A program made the translations under genes and the position numbers. A stretch of DNA of 64,000 nucleotides from Pseudothioclava nitratireducens. Lineage in GTDB: Bacteria > Pseudomonadota > Alphaproteobacteria > Rhodobacterales > Rhodobacteraceae. The notes beneath the pieces were generated by a model that saw nothing but the letters and a program-made list of their open reading frames with translations, was not told the origin of the DNA and did no database searches. The stretch lies in assembly GCF_029210495.1 (NCBI RefSeq), contig NZ_JARGDK010000005.1, forward strand, positions 218,621 to 282,620, written 5' to 3'. Of this stretch, positions 45,988 to 55,457 are shown piece by piece; positions within the stretch are counted from its first letter, which is position 1; each line of letters starts with the position of its first letter.

Positions 45988-46455
45988 ATGAAGGTCACGA
46001 TCGCGGCTGTCGGGCGCCTGCGCAAGAGCCCCGAATTAAGCCTGATCTCCGATTATCTCGACCGTTTCAACAAGGCCGGGCGGTCCATGGGGCTGGGCCC
46101 GGCGCAAATCGTTGAGGTCGAGGACAAGAAGAACCTCGGCATGGCCGCAGAGGCCGAGCTTCTGGCCCGTGCGATCCCCGACGGCGCGGTGCTGATCACG
46201 CTCGACGAACGCGGCGAAGTGATCTCGAGCCCCGACTTCGCCAAGCGGATCGAACGCTGGCGCGACGAGGCCCGCGACATCTGTTTCGTGATCGGCGGCG
46301 CGGACGGAATCGACCCGGCGCTGCGCGCGCGCGCCGATGCCTCGATCAGCTTTGGCAAGATGGTCTGGCCGCATATGCTGGTCCGCGTGATGCTGGCCGA
46401 ACAGATCTACCGCGCGGGGCAAATCCTTGCGGGCACGCCCTATCACCGGGTCTGA
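45988..46455 (+). CDS. rlmH: 23S rRNA pseudouridine-1915 N3-methyltransferase RlmH
   Basis: A 155-residue SPOUT methyltransferase. The knot motif is FVIGGADGIDPALRARADAS, and the closing SFGKMVWPHMLVRVMLAEQI then YRAGQILAGTPYHR is invariant in RlmH. It methylates pseudouridine 1915 in helix 69 of 23S rRNA in the 70S ribosome. It is paired with rsfS and followed by gpmI 108 bases later. Confidence 0.97.
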   Translation: MKVTIAAVGRLRKSPELSLISDYLDRFNKAGRSMGLGPAQIVEVEDKKNLGMAAEAELLARAIPDGAVLITLDERGEVISSPDFAKRIERWRDEARDICFVIGGADGIDPALRARADASISFGKMVWPHMLVRVMLAEQIYRAGQILAGTPYHRV

Positions 46456-46563
46456 CCCCCGAACCCCATCAATCGCGCAAGATTGCGTGCGAAGCGCGGT
46501 GCCGCAGTTGCCGTAAGCGGCCCGGGCGCGTAAGACGTGGGCGAGATTTCTCTGGAGGCCGCG

Positions 46564-48084
46564 ATGACCCATCCGAAACCCGTTGTTCTGTGCATTCTCG
46601 ATGGCTGGGGCGAGCGTGAGGAGCGCGAGGGCAATGCGCCCCTGCTGGCCAACACGCCGAATATCGACCGGGTATGGGCCGAGTGCCCGAAGGCGCGGCT
46701 GATCACGCACGGGCCGGATGTCGGGCTGCCCTCCGGGCAGATGGGCAACTCCGAGGTCGGGCATACAAATATCGGCGCAGGTCGTGTGGTAGCGATGGAC
46801 CTTGGGGCGATCGACCTCTCGATCGAGGACGGGTCGTTCTTCACCAATGAAGCCATTCAGGGCTTTATCGCGACGATGAAAGCCTCGGGCGGGACCGCGC
46901 ATCTGATGGGTGTGGTTTCGGATGGCGGGGTGCATGGGCATATCGAACATGTGCTCGCCGCCTGCAAGGCGATGGCGGATGCGGGTGTGCCGACCGTTCT
47001 CCATGCAATTACCGACGGGCGCGACGTGCCCCCCGACAGTGCCAAGGGCTTTGTGGCCGATCTCGTCGCGCGGCTGCCCGAAGGCGTGCGCGTCGGCACG
47101 GTGATCGGGCGCTATTGGGCCATGGATCGCGACAACCGCTGGGAGCGCGTGGGCCGTGCCTATGCGGCAATGGTCCGGGCCGAGGGCGAACATGCGGCCG
47201 ATCCGGTGGCTGCTGTCGCGGCGTCGTATGACAAGGGCGAGATGGATGAGTTCATCGCGCCGACCGTGATCGACGGCTACACGGGCGCCAGCGATGGCGA
47301 CGGGTTCTTCTGCCTCAACTTCCGCGCCGACCGCGCGCGGGAAATCCTGCGTGCGCTGGCCGAGCCGGGCTTCGCGGATTTTGAAACGGGCCGCCGCCCC
47401 GATTGGTCGGCGCTTCTGGGCATGGTCGAGTATTCCACGGGGCACAACGCCTATATGCAGACCGCCTTCCCCAAGCGCGACATCAGGAACACGCTGGGCG
47501 AATGGGTGGCCAAGCACGGCCTCTCGCAGTTCCGCCTTGCCGAGACCGAGAAATATCCGCACGTCACCTTCTTCCTGAATGGCGGCAAAGAGCAGCCCGA
47601 AGAGCGCGAGGATCGGTTCATGCCGAAATCCCCGAAAGTGGCGACCTATGACCTTCAGCCCGAGATGAGCGCGCCCGAGGTGACCGATCAGTTCGTGGCC
47701 GCAATCGAGCATGGCTACGACCTGATCGTGGTGAACTATGCCAACCCCGACATGGTCGGCCATACCGGCAGCCTGCCCGCCGCGATTGCCGCCTGCGAAG
47801 AGATCGACCGCGATCTGGGCCGCGTGCTTGAGGCGCTGAAAAAGGTCGGTGGCGCGATGATTCTCACCGCCGATCACGGCAACTGCGAGACCATGATCGA
47901 CCCGGAAACCGGGGGACCGCACACGGCACATACGACGAACCTCGTGCCGGTCGGGCTGATCGGCGGACCGGAGGGCGTGCGCCTGCGCGAAGGGCGTCTG
48001 GCCGATATCGCGCCGACGCTTCTGGACCTGATGAATCTTGAGAAACCGCCGGAAATGACCGGCGAAACGCTGATCGTTCGCTGA
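46564..48084 (+). CDS. gpmI: 2,3-bisphosphoglycerate-independent phosphoglycerate mutase
   Basis: A 506-residue dimanganese enzyme of the alkaline phosphatase superfamily interconverting 3- and 2-phosphoglycerate. ILDGWGEREEREGNAPLLAN opens the protein. The catalytic serine lies in PSGQMGNSEVGHTNIGAGRV near residue 62. Metal ligands occur in VVNYANPDMVGHTG and ILTADHGNCETM. GGAGG precedes ATG at 46564; the longer reading from GTG 46537 is not needed. The EnvC-like gene follows after six bases, and ctpA and rppH continue the run. Confidence 0.97.
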   Translation: MTHPKPVVLCILDGWGEREEREGNAPLLANTPNIDRVWAECPKARLITHGPDVGLPSGQMGNSEVGHTNIGAGRVVAMDLGAIDLSIEDGSFFTNEAIQGFIATMKASGGTAHLMGVVSDGGVHGHIEHVLAACKAMADAGVPTVLHAITDGRDVPPDSAKGFVADLVARLPEGVRVGTVIGRYWAMDRDNRWERVGRAYAAMVRAEGEHAADPVAAVAASYDKGEMDEFIAPTVIDGYTGASDGDGFFCLNFRADRAREILRALAEPGFADFETGRRPDWSALLGMVEYSTGHNAYMQTAFPKRDIRNTLGEWVAKHGLSQFRLAETEKYPHVTFFLNGGKEQPEEREDRFMPKSPKVATYDLQPEMSAPEVTDQFVAAIEHGYDLIVVNYANPDMVGHTGSLPAAIAACEEIDRDLGRVLEALKKVGGAMILTADHGNCETMIDPETGGPHTAHTTNLVPVGLIGGPEGVRLREGRLADIAPTLLDLMNLEKPPEMTGETLIVR

Positions 48085-48090
48085 GGCACG

Positions 48091-49224
48091 ATGGTGCTGC
48101 GCAGCGCGTTTCTTGCTTGGATGATCTCTGCCGGGGTGGCGCTGGCCAGCCCCGCCGCCGAGACCGCGCTACAGGCGGCCGACGATCTGCGCGCGGCAAT
48201 CGGGGCACTCGATGCGGCCCGGACCAAGGCCGACCGCGTTGCCGCTCTGACCGAGACGATTACGGCCTATGAGGCTGGGCTTGGCGCGCTGCGCGATGGG
48301 CTGCGTCGTGCGGCGATCCGCGAGCGCGAAATCCGGGCGGGCTTTGACGCAAAACGCGAGGAAATCGGGCGGCTCTTGGGCGTTATGAGCACCATGGAGC
48401 GCTCAGAAGGGCCGCTGCTCCTGTTGCATCCGGCGGGGCCCGAAGGGTCGGCGCGGTCGGGGATGATCCTCTCTTCGGTCACGCCCGCACTTCAGGCCGA
48501 GGCCGAGAAGATGCGCGCCGATCTCGAAGAGATCGAAACGCTGCGCGACTTGCAGGGCGCAGCTGCCCAGACGCTGGCCGAGGGGCTGGCCTCGGTACAG
48601 GCCGCACGCACGGCGCTCAGCCAAGCGGTTGCCGAGCGCGCCGCGCTTCCGGGGCGCTATCTGGAAGAACCTGAGGACCTGCGCCGTCTCGTCGAAAGTG
48701 CCGACACGCTGGAGGGCTTTGCAACGGGCCTAGCCGATCTCGACACCGATATCGGCGCGCCGATGGAGGATTTCGAAGGCGCCAAAGGCACGTTACCGCT
48801 TCCGGTTCTGGGATCGATGCTGCGCCGCGCGGGCGAGGCCGATGCCGCCGGTATCCGTCGCCCCGGCATGATCCTCGCCACCGCGCCCGCCGCGCTGGTC
48901 ACAACGCCCTGGCCTGCGACGGTGCGTTATCGTGGCCCGCTGCTCGACTACGGAAATGTGATGATCCTTGAGCCCTCTGACGGCTATCTTCTGGTGTTGG
49001 CGGGGCTCGGCGCGGTCTATGGTGAAACCGGAGACGTTCTGGCGGCAGGCGATGCGGTCGGCCTCATGGGAGGGGTCGAGCCCGGCGCAAATGAATTCGG
49101 GGCGGAATTCGTCCAAGAGGCGCAGATTGGCGGTGGCGCCCGCCGAACGGAGACGCTTTACTTGGAACTGAGACAGGATGGTAAGCCGGTGGACCCGGCT
49201 GCGTGGTTCGCGCAGACACGGTAA
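48091..49224 (+). CDS. EnvC-like murein hydrolase activator with degenerate LytM domain
   Basis: A 377-residue secreted protein. It has a signal peptide (about 1-21), a long coiled coil (about 25-200) rich in Ala, Glu and Arg, and a C-terminal LytM/M23-like domain (about 260-370). In active M23 peptidases the domain holds zinc-binding H-x3-D and H-x-H. Here the matching region, LDYGNVMILEPSDGYLLVLA, lacks the histidines. This is the pattern of EnvC, which does not cut peptidoglycan but activates amidases at the division site. It lies directly between gpmI and ctpA, a conserved order in alphaproteobacteria. Confidence 0.87.
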   Translation: MVLRSAFLAWMISAGVALASPAAETALQAADDLRAAIGALDAARTKADRVAALTETITAYEAGLGALRDGLRRAAIREREIRAGFDAKREEIGRLLGVMSTMERSEGPLLLLHPAGPEGSARSGMILSSVTPALQAEAEKMRADLEEIETLRDLQGAAAQTLAEGLASVQAARTALSQAVAERAALPGRYLEEPEDLRRLVESADTLEGFATGLADLDTDIGAPMEDFEGAKGTLPLPVLGSMLRRAGEADAAGIRRPGMILATAPAALVTTPWPATVRYRGPLLDYGNVMILEPSDGYLLVLAGLGAVYGETGDVLAAGDAVGLMGGVEPGANEFGAEFVQEAQIGGGARRTETLYLELRQDGKPVDPAAWFAQTR

Positions 49225-49254
49225 CAGCGCCAGACAAGAGGCTAAGGTTAGCGA

Positions 49255-50619
49255 ATGAAAAAGTTCATGATGGCCGCGATGGGTGGCACGATTGCAGGGG
49301 CACTGATCTCGGCGCAGGTCGCGGCACCCCTTCTGGCGCAAGAGGCGATGCAGTCCCCGCCGGTCTATGAGCAACTCGATCTGTTTGGCGATATTTTCGA
49401 GCGCATCCGCGCCGAATATGTCGAAGAGGTCAACGAGAAGGAGCTGATCGAAGCCGCGATCAACGGCATGCTCAGCTCGCTCGACCCCCATTCGAGCTAC
49501 CTGCCCCCCGACGATTATGACGATATGCGCGTGCAGACCCGTGGCTCTTTCGGCGGGCTTGGGATCGAAGTGACGCAGGAAGACGGCTTCGTCAAAGTGG
49601 TCTCGCCGATGGATGACACGCCCGCAGCGGCGGCGGGCATCGAGGCGGGCGACTTCATCACCCATGTGGATGGCGAGTCGGTCATGGGCCTCACGCTGAA
49701 CGAGGCGGTCGACCTGATGCGCGGGCCGGTGGGTTCTGAAATCATCATCACGGTGGTCCGCGAGGGTGAGGCAGAGCCCTTCGACGTTTCGATCATCCGC
49801 GACACGATCAAGCTCACGGCTGTGCGTGGCCGGACCGAAGGGAATACGGTCGTGCTGCGCATCACGACCTTCAACGACCAAACCTATCCGAACCTTGAAT
49901 CGAGCCTGAAGAAACAGGTTGAGGAATTGGGTGGGATCGACAAGGTGAACGGCTTCATCCTCGATCTGCGCAACAACCCCGGCGGTCTTCTGGATCAGGC
50001 GATCAAGGTCTCCGACGCGTTCCTCGACAAAGGCGAGATCGTCTCGACCCGCGGGCGCCGCCCCGAGGAAAGCGAACGCTTCAACGCAACGCTGGGCGAT
50101 CTGGCAGATGGCAAGCCGATCGTGATCCTGATCAACGGCGGCTCGGCATCGGCATCGGAAATCGTGACCGGTGCGTTGCAAGACCACCGCCGCGCAATCG
50201 TCGTCGGCACCCAGAGCTTCGGCAAAGGCTCCGTGCAGACGGTCATGCCGATCCGGGGCGAGGGCGCGATGCGCCTCACCACGGCGCGCTATTACACGCC
50301 GTCGGGCCGTTCGATCCAGGCGCTGGGCATTGCCCCCGACATTATCGTCGAGCAGCCGGCCCGCGCCCCCGAGACCGAAGAGGGCGAGGACGAGCCGGCA
50401 CACCGCACGACCGAGGCTGATCTGCGTGGCTCGCTCAACAACGACTCGATGACCGAGGACGAGTTGCGTCAGGCCGAGGAAGAGCGCGCCCGCGCCGAGG
50501 CAACCGCCAAGCTTCGCCTTGAGGACTACCAACTCGCCTATGCGATCGACATCCTCAAAGGCCTCTCGGCGATCTCCGCCGATCACATCGAAGAGCTGCA
50601 AAAAGCGGCGGCCCAATAA
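49255..50619 (+). CDS. ctpA: Carboxy-terminal processing protease (S41 family)
   Basis: A 454-residue periplasmic protease. A signal peptide (about 1-28) precedes the PDZ domain (about 90-175) with [20 protein letters not shown]. The S41 catalytic domain has the nucleophile serine in [14 protein letters not shown] and the lysine in [28 protein letters not shown] and a highly charged helix form the C-terminal region. It trims C-termini of envelope proteins and often works with amidase activation systems, which fits the EnvC-like gene just before. A strong terminator follows. Confidence 0.95.
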   Translation: MKKFMMAAMGGTIAGALISAQVAAPLLAQEAMQSPPVYEQLDLFGDIFERIRAEYVEEVNEKELIEAAINGMLSSLDPHSSYLPPDDYDDMRVQTRGSFGGLGIEVTQEDGFVKVVSPMDDTPAAAAGIEAGDFITHVDGESVMGLTLNEAVDLMRGPVGSEIIITVVREGEAEPFDVSIIRDTIKLTAVRGRTEGNTVVLRITTFNDQTYPNLESSLKKQVEELGGIDKVNGFILDLRNNPGGLLDQAIKVSDAFLDKGEIVSTRGRRPEESERFNATLGDLADGKPIVILINGGSASASEIVTGALQDHRRAIVVGTQSFGKGSVQTVMPIRGEGAMRLTTARYYTPSGRSIQALGIAPDIIVEQPARAPETEEGEDEPAHRTTEADLRGSLNNDSMTEDELRQAEEERARAEATAKLRLEDYQLAYAIDILKGLSAISADHIEELQKAAAQ

Positions 50620-50626
50620 GATGACT

Positions 50627-50648
50627 GGGGGGCCGCGGCCCCCCTTTT
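50627..50648 (+). terminator. Intrinsic terminator after ctpA
   Basis: GGGGGGCC and GGCCCCCC form a near-continuous palindrome followed by TTTT, eight bases after the ctpA stop. The rppH ribosome site begins six bases later, so rppH likely depends on read-through or a promoter inside ctpA. Confidence 0.75.
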
Positions 50649-50662
50649 CACATGAGGCAAGA

Positions 50663-51148
50663 ATGACCCGCGACGAAATCGAAGCCCTGCCCTACCGCCC
50701 CTGTGTGGGCGTCGTGCTGATGAATCAAGATGGCCGCGTCTTTGCAGCCCAGCGCATCGACAACCCCACCCCCGCCTGGCAAATGCCGCAAGGCGGGATC
50801 GACTCCGACGAAAAGCCCCGCAAGGCGGCTCTGCGTGAATTGTGGGAAGAGACCGGGATCACCGAAGACCTCGTCGAGTTCGTCGCAAAGACCAAAGACT
50901 GGGTGACCTACGACCTGCCCGACGAGATGGTCGGCCAAATCTGGGGTGGGCGCTATCGCGGACAGAAACAGAAGTGGTTCCTCTACCGCTATCTGGGCAG
51001 CGATGCGCAGGTGAATATCGAGACCGAGCACCCGGAATTCTCGGTCTGGGCATGGATGGACCATGCCGAGGTAATCGAGAAAATCGTGCCCTTCAAACGC
51101 TCCGTCTACGAGGCGGTTTTCGACGCCTTCGCAGAGCATTTGCGGTGA
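50663..51148 (+). CDS. rppH: RNA pyrophosphohydrolase RppH
   Basis: A 161-residue Nudix hydrolase that removes pyrophosphate from mRNA 5' ends to start decay. It may also hydrolyse dinucleoside polyphosphates. The Nudix box spans residues 44-66, with G44, E50, R58-E59 and E62-E63 in the expected spacing. [20 protein letters not shown] and [12 protein letters not shown] are RppH-type segments. GAGG precedes ATG at 50663. Upstream reading to 50519 runs through the ctpA terminator and is rejected. Confidence 0.94.
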   Translation: MTRDEIEALPYRPCVGVVLMNQDGRVFAAQRIDNPTPAWQMPQGGIDSDEKPRKAALRELWEETGITEDLVEFVAKTKDWVTYDLPDEMVGQIWGGRYRGQKQKWFLYRYLGSDAQVNIETEHPEFSVWAWMDHAEVIEKIVPFKRSVYEAVFDAFAEHLR

Positions 51149-51168
51149 AATAGGGTCTGTTTTGGCGG

Positions 51169-52719
51169 TCAGGCCGCTGCCTGACCCACCCGAACCATGG
51201 TCTTTCCATACCAGTAACTGCCCCGCCGCTTGGCCTTGGCCTGATACTTTCTCAGGAACGGGATATTGGTCAGCTCCGGCGCCGCCATGGCCAGCAGGTC
51301 ATCATTCGCCCGATCCGATATCCGATATTGCAGCGGGAAAGAGATCGCCCGCTCGATCAGATAGCGGTCGTTGAAGGGCGAGATATAGAAATGGTGGGTC
51401 AGCCCATACATCTTGCCGCCCTGCGACGACGCCAGATAAAGCTCGTTGAAGATCATGTCATAGGGCTGCGACTTGAGCGGGCCGAGCGACTCATACCACG
51501 CCATGTATTCGGGCATCCATTTATCGGCGAGCTCTTCGGAATAGCCATCACCCCCGGTAATCAGCATCCGCTTGATACCATGACGGGGATCATGCGTGGC
51601 CGGATTGCGCGCGCCGTTCTTCCAGTGGCTCGCCTGCATAAGATCCATGACATTCCCGCGAATGTGCCACATATGCGCGGGCTGCTTGAGGTAAAGCCCG
51701 GTGATCACCTCATTCACGGGCGCGCCGGTAAAGCCGTTCGCAATCATGTAGTCGCGTGTGATCTGACGGCGGCGATAGCGGCTGAAAAGCTCGGATTTAT
51801 CGTAATCTTCGGCGTCATAGACACGGTACTCGATGCCCATGCGTTCGGCGACCAGCGAACCGACCGCACAGTCGAGACGGCTGTTATAGCTGTGTCCGAA
51901 GGCGAAGAACTCTCCAACTTTGTCGAGATGATCGCGCGCGCAGGCCACGAGGTTGCGAGAGTCGCGCCCGGCTGAGATCGGCATCACGGTCGGGCGCACC
52001 GACGCGATGTCACCGATCGTGCGCGCCAGACGATCGCGGATTTCCTCAAGCGCGCCGGAGGCGTCTGCCTCGGGAATGTCAAAGACCTGATCGGCCTTCG
52101 GCCAGTGCCGCACATGGCTGAAATCCGACAGGTCGAGATAGTGGTTCGGCAGCAGCCGTTTGACTGCCGCATCCGAGGTGTGCTGAAGCGAGTAGTTGCC
52201 CTTGCCCTCAAGGATCAGGTCGTTGTCGAACATCGGGTTCGGTTCGCGCTCGCGGTCCAGCGCAAGCAGCACGCTCGATGCCACCGCACGCGTCTTGGGG
52301 TCATAAACCACGCCCAGCGCCGACACCGGATCGATATAGATCCGCGAGCCGGCCTTGCCCGAGAGAATGACAACGTAGCGCCCTGCGAGCGCCTCGATAA
52401 GCGGCTCCACATCGCCAAAGAAGCCCTTAGTGTCGGAGCTCGCCCCGAGTTCCAGCGCGGTGTCGATGAGCCCGCCCTCGGGATGGATCGCGCCGCCCAG
52501 AACATAGCCGCAATTCTGCCGCTTGGAATCGAGCACGGGCGTTACCGGCAGTGCCGCCCCATGCAACAGCGTCCAGGCATCATCGAGGTGTTTGGCCTGA
52601 AAGCCGGGCGCGGTCAGGGCCGGGTTCTCGGTCAGGATGAACTGGTAACGGAAAAGCGTCTCAAAATCGCGATCCTCTGCTGCGCAGAGTTTCTCGGCGG
52701 CGGTCTGCCCGACAATCAT
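51169..52719 (-). CDS. Asparagine-synthetase-like ligase without glutaminase cysteine
   Basis: A 516-residue protein that reads like a diverged AsnB. Residues about 60-165 resemble the class II amidotransferase fold, with LAGRYVVILSGKAGSRIYID and PVSALGVVYDP. The catalytic N-terminal cysteine is missing (MIVGQ), so ammonia cannot be drawn from glutamine in the standard way. The ATP-pyrophosphatase loop is PISAGRDSRN at 247-256 (usual form SGGxDS). ATG at 52719 is chosen from family layout. Related proteins adenylate a carboxylate and transfer it to an amine, as in secondary metabolism or glycan amidation. It is divergent from the GSCFA gene. The substrate is unknown. Confidence 0.75.
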   Translation of the reverse strand: MIVGQTAAEKLCAAEDRDFETLFRYQFILTENPALTAPGFQAKHLDDAWTLLHGAALPVTPVLDSKRQNCGYVLGGAIHPEGGLIDTALELGASSDTKGFFGDVEPLIEALAGRYVVILSGKAGSRIYIDPVSALGVVYDPKTRAVASSVLLALDREREPNPMFDNDLILEGKGNYSLQHTSDAAVKRLLPNHYLDLSDFSHVRHWPKADQVFDIPEADASGALEEIRDRLARTIGDIASVRPTVMPISAGRDSRNLVACARDHLDKVGEFFAFGHSYNSRLDCAVGSLVAERMGIEYRVYDAEDYDKSELFSRYRRRQITRDYMIANGFTGAPVNEVITGLYLKQPAHMWHIRGNVMDLMQASHWKNGARNPATHDPRHGIKRMLITGGDGYSEELADKWMPEYMAWYESLGPLKSQPYDMIFNELYLASSQGGKMYGLTHHFYISPFNDRYLIERAISFPLQYRISDRANDDLLAMAAPELTNIPFLRKYQAKAKRRGSYWYGKTMVRVGQAAA

Positions 52720-52851
52720 TATGAATATCCTGCTCTGGATCGTTGCGATGATTATGAAGTAAGGGCGGATTTTCTCAACCGCCAAATACGGTTGCCGCCC
52801 AAGGCGCGGGGTGCAATGTTGGGCGCATCCCCTGCCGCGAACGAGGCCGTG

Positions 52852-53943
52852 ATGAGTAAAGATCGTAAGTCGGACAACCCCTATCGTCACATTGCCCCGC
52901 GCGGCTTCTGGCGAAGCGCGGTGTCAGAGCCGGGCCTGTTCGGCCTTTCGGAGCTTTGGACATCCTGCTGGCAGCTACCGGCCGACGCGATGTTCGCGAC
53001 CTTTGGCTCCTGCTTCGCACAGCATATCAGCCGCGCTCTGATCTCGCGCAAGATGAACTGGCTCAACGCCGAGCCTGCCCCCGGTCGCACCCCGCCCGAA
53101 CTGGCGCAGAAGTATAATTACGGGGTGTTTTCGGCCCGCACCGGCAATATCTACACCGCCGCGCAGCTTCTGATCTGGGCGCGGCTGGCGAGCGGACAGA
53201 TCGGCCCCGAGAGCGTCGAATACTGGACCGATGACGAAGGGCTGGTGCACGACCTGCTGCGCCCCAAGATCGAGCCGACCGGCTTTGCCTCGGACAAGGA
53301 GGCGATGGCCTCCGTTGCCTCGACCGCGCGGGCCTTTGCGCGCTGCATCACCGAGACGGATGTGTTCGTCTTTACGCTTGGCCTGACCGAAGGCTGGATC
53401 AATCGCAAGACCGGGCAGAGTTATTCGATCTGTCCGGGCACCGGGGTCGGCACGTTCGACCCCGAAGCGCATGTGTTCCACAATTACACCTACCCCGAGA
53501 TCATGCGCGATCTGCAAGCCGCGCTCGATATCATGTGGGACATGAACCCTGATCTGCGCATTCTGCTGACGGTTTCGCCCGTGCCTCTGGTGGCGACGGC
53601 GAGTGGCGATCATGTGCTGGTCGCCACGCAATACTCCAAATCCGTGCTCCGCGCGGTCGCGGGCGATATGGCGCGGCAGCACGGCGCGGTCGACTATTTC
53701 CCCTCCTACGAGATCATTGCGGCGCCGCCCACCCGCGCGGCCTTCTTCGAGCCAAATATGCGCGGCATTGCCCGAGACGGGGTGGACCTTGTGATGCGAC
53801 ACTTCTTTGCTGGGCTGGATTTGTCCGGGGCCGCGCGCGGACGTGACAATAGCACCGAAGCCCGCCAGCAAGCCGAGGAGGAGATGGCCCGAGAGGACCT
53901 CGTCTGCGAAGAGATGATTCTGGAGAAGTTCAATGCCAGCTAA
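52852..53943 (+). CDS. GSCFA domain protein
   Basis: A 363-residue protein carrying the family-naming motif literally, TFGSCFAQHISRAL, at residues 50-63. NYGVFSARTGNIYTAAQLLI and VFVFTLGLTEGWINRKTGQS are the following conserved segments, and the late ILLTVSPVPLVAT corresponds to the fold's core. GSCFA proteins are related to SGNH hydrolases and are usually found in surface polysaccharide loci, with unproved activity. GAGG precedes ATG at 52852; the longer open frame to 52105 lies antisense to the ligase-like gene and is rejected. It overlaps the next SGNH gene by 11 bases. Confidence 0.9.
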   Translation: MSKDRKSDNPYRHIAPRGFWRSAVSEPGLFGLSELWTSCWQLPADAMFATFGSCFAQHISRALISRKMNWLNAEPAPGRTPPELAQKYNYGVFSARTGNIYTAAQLLIWARLASGQIGPESVEYWTDDEGLVHDLLRPKIEPTGFASDKEAMASVASTARAFARCITETDVFVFTLGLTEGWINRKTGQSYSICPGTGVGTFDPEAHVFHNYTYPEIMRDLQAALDIMWDMNPDLRILLTVSPVPLVATASGDHVLVATQYSKSVLRAVAGDMARQHGAVDYFPSYEIIAAPPTRAAFFEPNMRGIARDGVDLVMRHFFAGLDLSGAARGRDNSTEARQQAEEEMAREDLVCEEMILEKFNAS

Positions 53944-54610
53944 GCCCGAGCTTCTGATCCTTGGGGACAGCCACTCAATCGCGCTCAAGGCGGGCGCCGA
54001 CATGCTGGGTATCCGCGCCGAGGCGCTGCATTTCTCCGGTTCACGCTGGCATGAGGTGAAGTTCACCTATGGCGCGAACGGGTTTGAGCCCCGCGGGACC
54101 AAGGCGGGCGTCAACCAGATGCGGGCGCTGCGCGAGCGCTTGGGCGTCGAGGATGTGTTTGGGATGGGCGTGCCGGTGATCTCGACCATGGCCTTCCACT
54201 TGGGACGCCTTGTGCCCCCGTTCGGCTGGGAAGGTCACCAGATTCAAGACGAAGACGCGCCGTTTATCGACACCGGCCTCGTCGCAAGCCGCGCCTTTGC
54301 TCTCGACTATGTCCAGCATTACCGCCTGCGTCATATCCGGGTCGCCAAGCGCCTTGCGCGGAGCACCGATCTGACCATCGTCGCGCCACCGCCCGCCTTC
54401 GATCGGCCGAACTATGACAGCATGCGCGCGATCATCTCGGGGCTGCTGACGCAGGCCGGGGTGACTGTCTATGACCCGCGCGAGGATTTGGCGGACACGG
54501 ATGGGATGTTCACGCCCGACATGCTTGAGGCGGATGGCGTGCATGCCACCGCCGAGACCGGGGCCAAGATCATCGAAGCGATGCGCAAGCGCGGGTTGCT
54601 CAGGCTCTGA
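53933..54610 (+). CDS. SGNH/GDSL hydrolase-like protein
   Basis: A 225-residue cytoplasmic protein. Block I is LLILGDSHSIALKAG with the putative nucleophile serine at residue 13 (GDSHS at 11-15). Block V near residue 200 is EADGVHATAETG, giving the Asp-x-x-His pair. No signal peptide or TM is visible. SGNH enzymes remove or add acyl groups. TGGAGAAGTTCA precedes ATG at 53933, inside the end of the GSCFA gene, so the two are coupled. Its stop abuts the nadC stop in a TGATCA hexamer. Confidence 0.85.
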   Translation: MPAKPELLILGDSHSIALKAGADMLGIRAEALHFSGSRWHEVKFTYGANGFEPRGTKAGVNQMRALRERLGVEDVFGMGVPVISTMAFHLGRLVPPFGWEGHQIQDEDAPFIDTGLVASRAFALDYVQHYRLRHIRVAKRLARSTDLTIVAPPPAFDRPNYDSMRAIISGLLTQAGVTVYDPREDLADTDGMFTPDMLEADGVHATAETGAKIIEAMRKRGLLRL

Positions 54611-55456
54611 TCAGAAGTCGAGGCCAAGATCGAGCGTGCGCGCCGAATGGGTGAGCGCGCCCGACGAAATGTAGTCCACCCCGGTCGCGGCCACTTCCGC
54701 GATCCGCTCAAGCGTCATGTTCCCCGAGGCTTCCAGCACGACGCGCCCCGCATTCAGCGCGACCGCCGCCCGAAGCGTCCCGGTGTCCATATTATCGAGC
54801 AAGATCACATCGGCCCCGCCGACCTTCAGCGCCTCTTCCATCTGGCGCAGGGTGTCGACCTCCAGCTCGATCCGCATCATATGGCTGCGCGCGGCTTTGG
54901 CCGCTTCGAGCACCTGACGCACGCCACCCGCCGCCGCGATATGGTTGTCCTTGATGAGGATCGCGTCCGAAAGACCGTAGCGGTGGTTCGATCCGCCACC
55001 GTGCTGCACCGCCAGTTTCTCGACCGCTCGCAGACCCGGCGTGGTCTTGCGGGTGCAGGTGATCTTGCATTTCGTGCCCTTGGTTTTCGACACGAATCCT
55101 GCGGTTTTCGTCGCAATTCCCGACAAGCGCCCTGCGAAATTCAGCGCCACGCGCTCGCCCATCAGGATCGACGCTGCCTCACCTTCGATCTGCATCAGGG
55201 TCTCGCCCTTCTTGCAGGGCGAGCCATCGGAAACGACGGTGTGCACCTTGAGCGCCGGATCAACGAGACGAAAGGCCATCGCCGCAATCTGCATCCCCGA
55301 GACCACACCATCTTCGCGCGCGTTAAGTTTGGCAGTGTAGCGCGTGCCCGGCTTGATCACGGCACGTGTCGTCACATCGCCCATGGGAGAAAGATCTTCG
55401 GTCAGGGCGGCCCGGACCAGCGGTTCAAGGATGAAATCGGGAAGCGTTGCAGACAT
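54611..55456 (-). CDS. nadC: Nicotinate-nucleotide pyrophosphorylase (carboxylating)
   Basis: A 281-residue quinolinate phosphoribosyltransferase making nicotinate mononucleotide. Conserved parts include CTRKTTPGLRAVEKLAVQHG then GGSNHRYGLSDAILIKDNHI, and LEASGNMTLERIAEVAATGV then DYISSGALTHSARTLDLGLD at the end. GGAGG precedes ATG at 55456. It follows nadB by one base. Confidence 0.97.
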   Translation of the reverse strand: MSATLPDFILEPLVRAALTEDLSPMGDVTTRAVIKPGTRYTAKLNAREDGVVSGMQIAAMAFRLVDPALKVHTVVSDGSPCKKGETLMQIEGEAASILMGERVALNFAGRLSGIATKTAGFVSKTKGTKCKITCTRKTTPGLRAVEKLAVQHGGGSNHRYGLSDAILIKDNHIAAAGGVRQVLEAAKAARSHMMRIELEVDTLRQMEEALKVGGADVILLDNMDTGTLRAAVALNAGRVVLEASGNMTLERIAEVAATGVDYISSGALTHSARTLDLGLDF

Positions 55457-55457
55457 C

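Noticed and set aside
46036..47931. A 631-residue minus-strand frame across rlmH and gpmI
   Set aside because: It is antisense to two well-conserved genes and has no family motif.
52105..52851. N-terminal extension of the GSCFA gene
   Set aside because: It lies opposite the asparagine-synthetase-like gene. The ribosome site and family start are at 52852.
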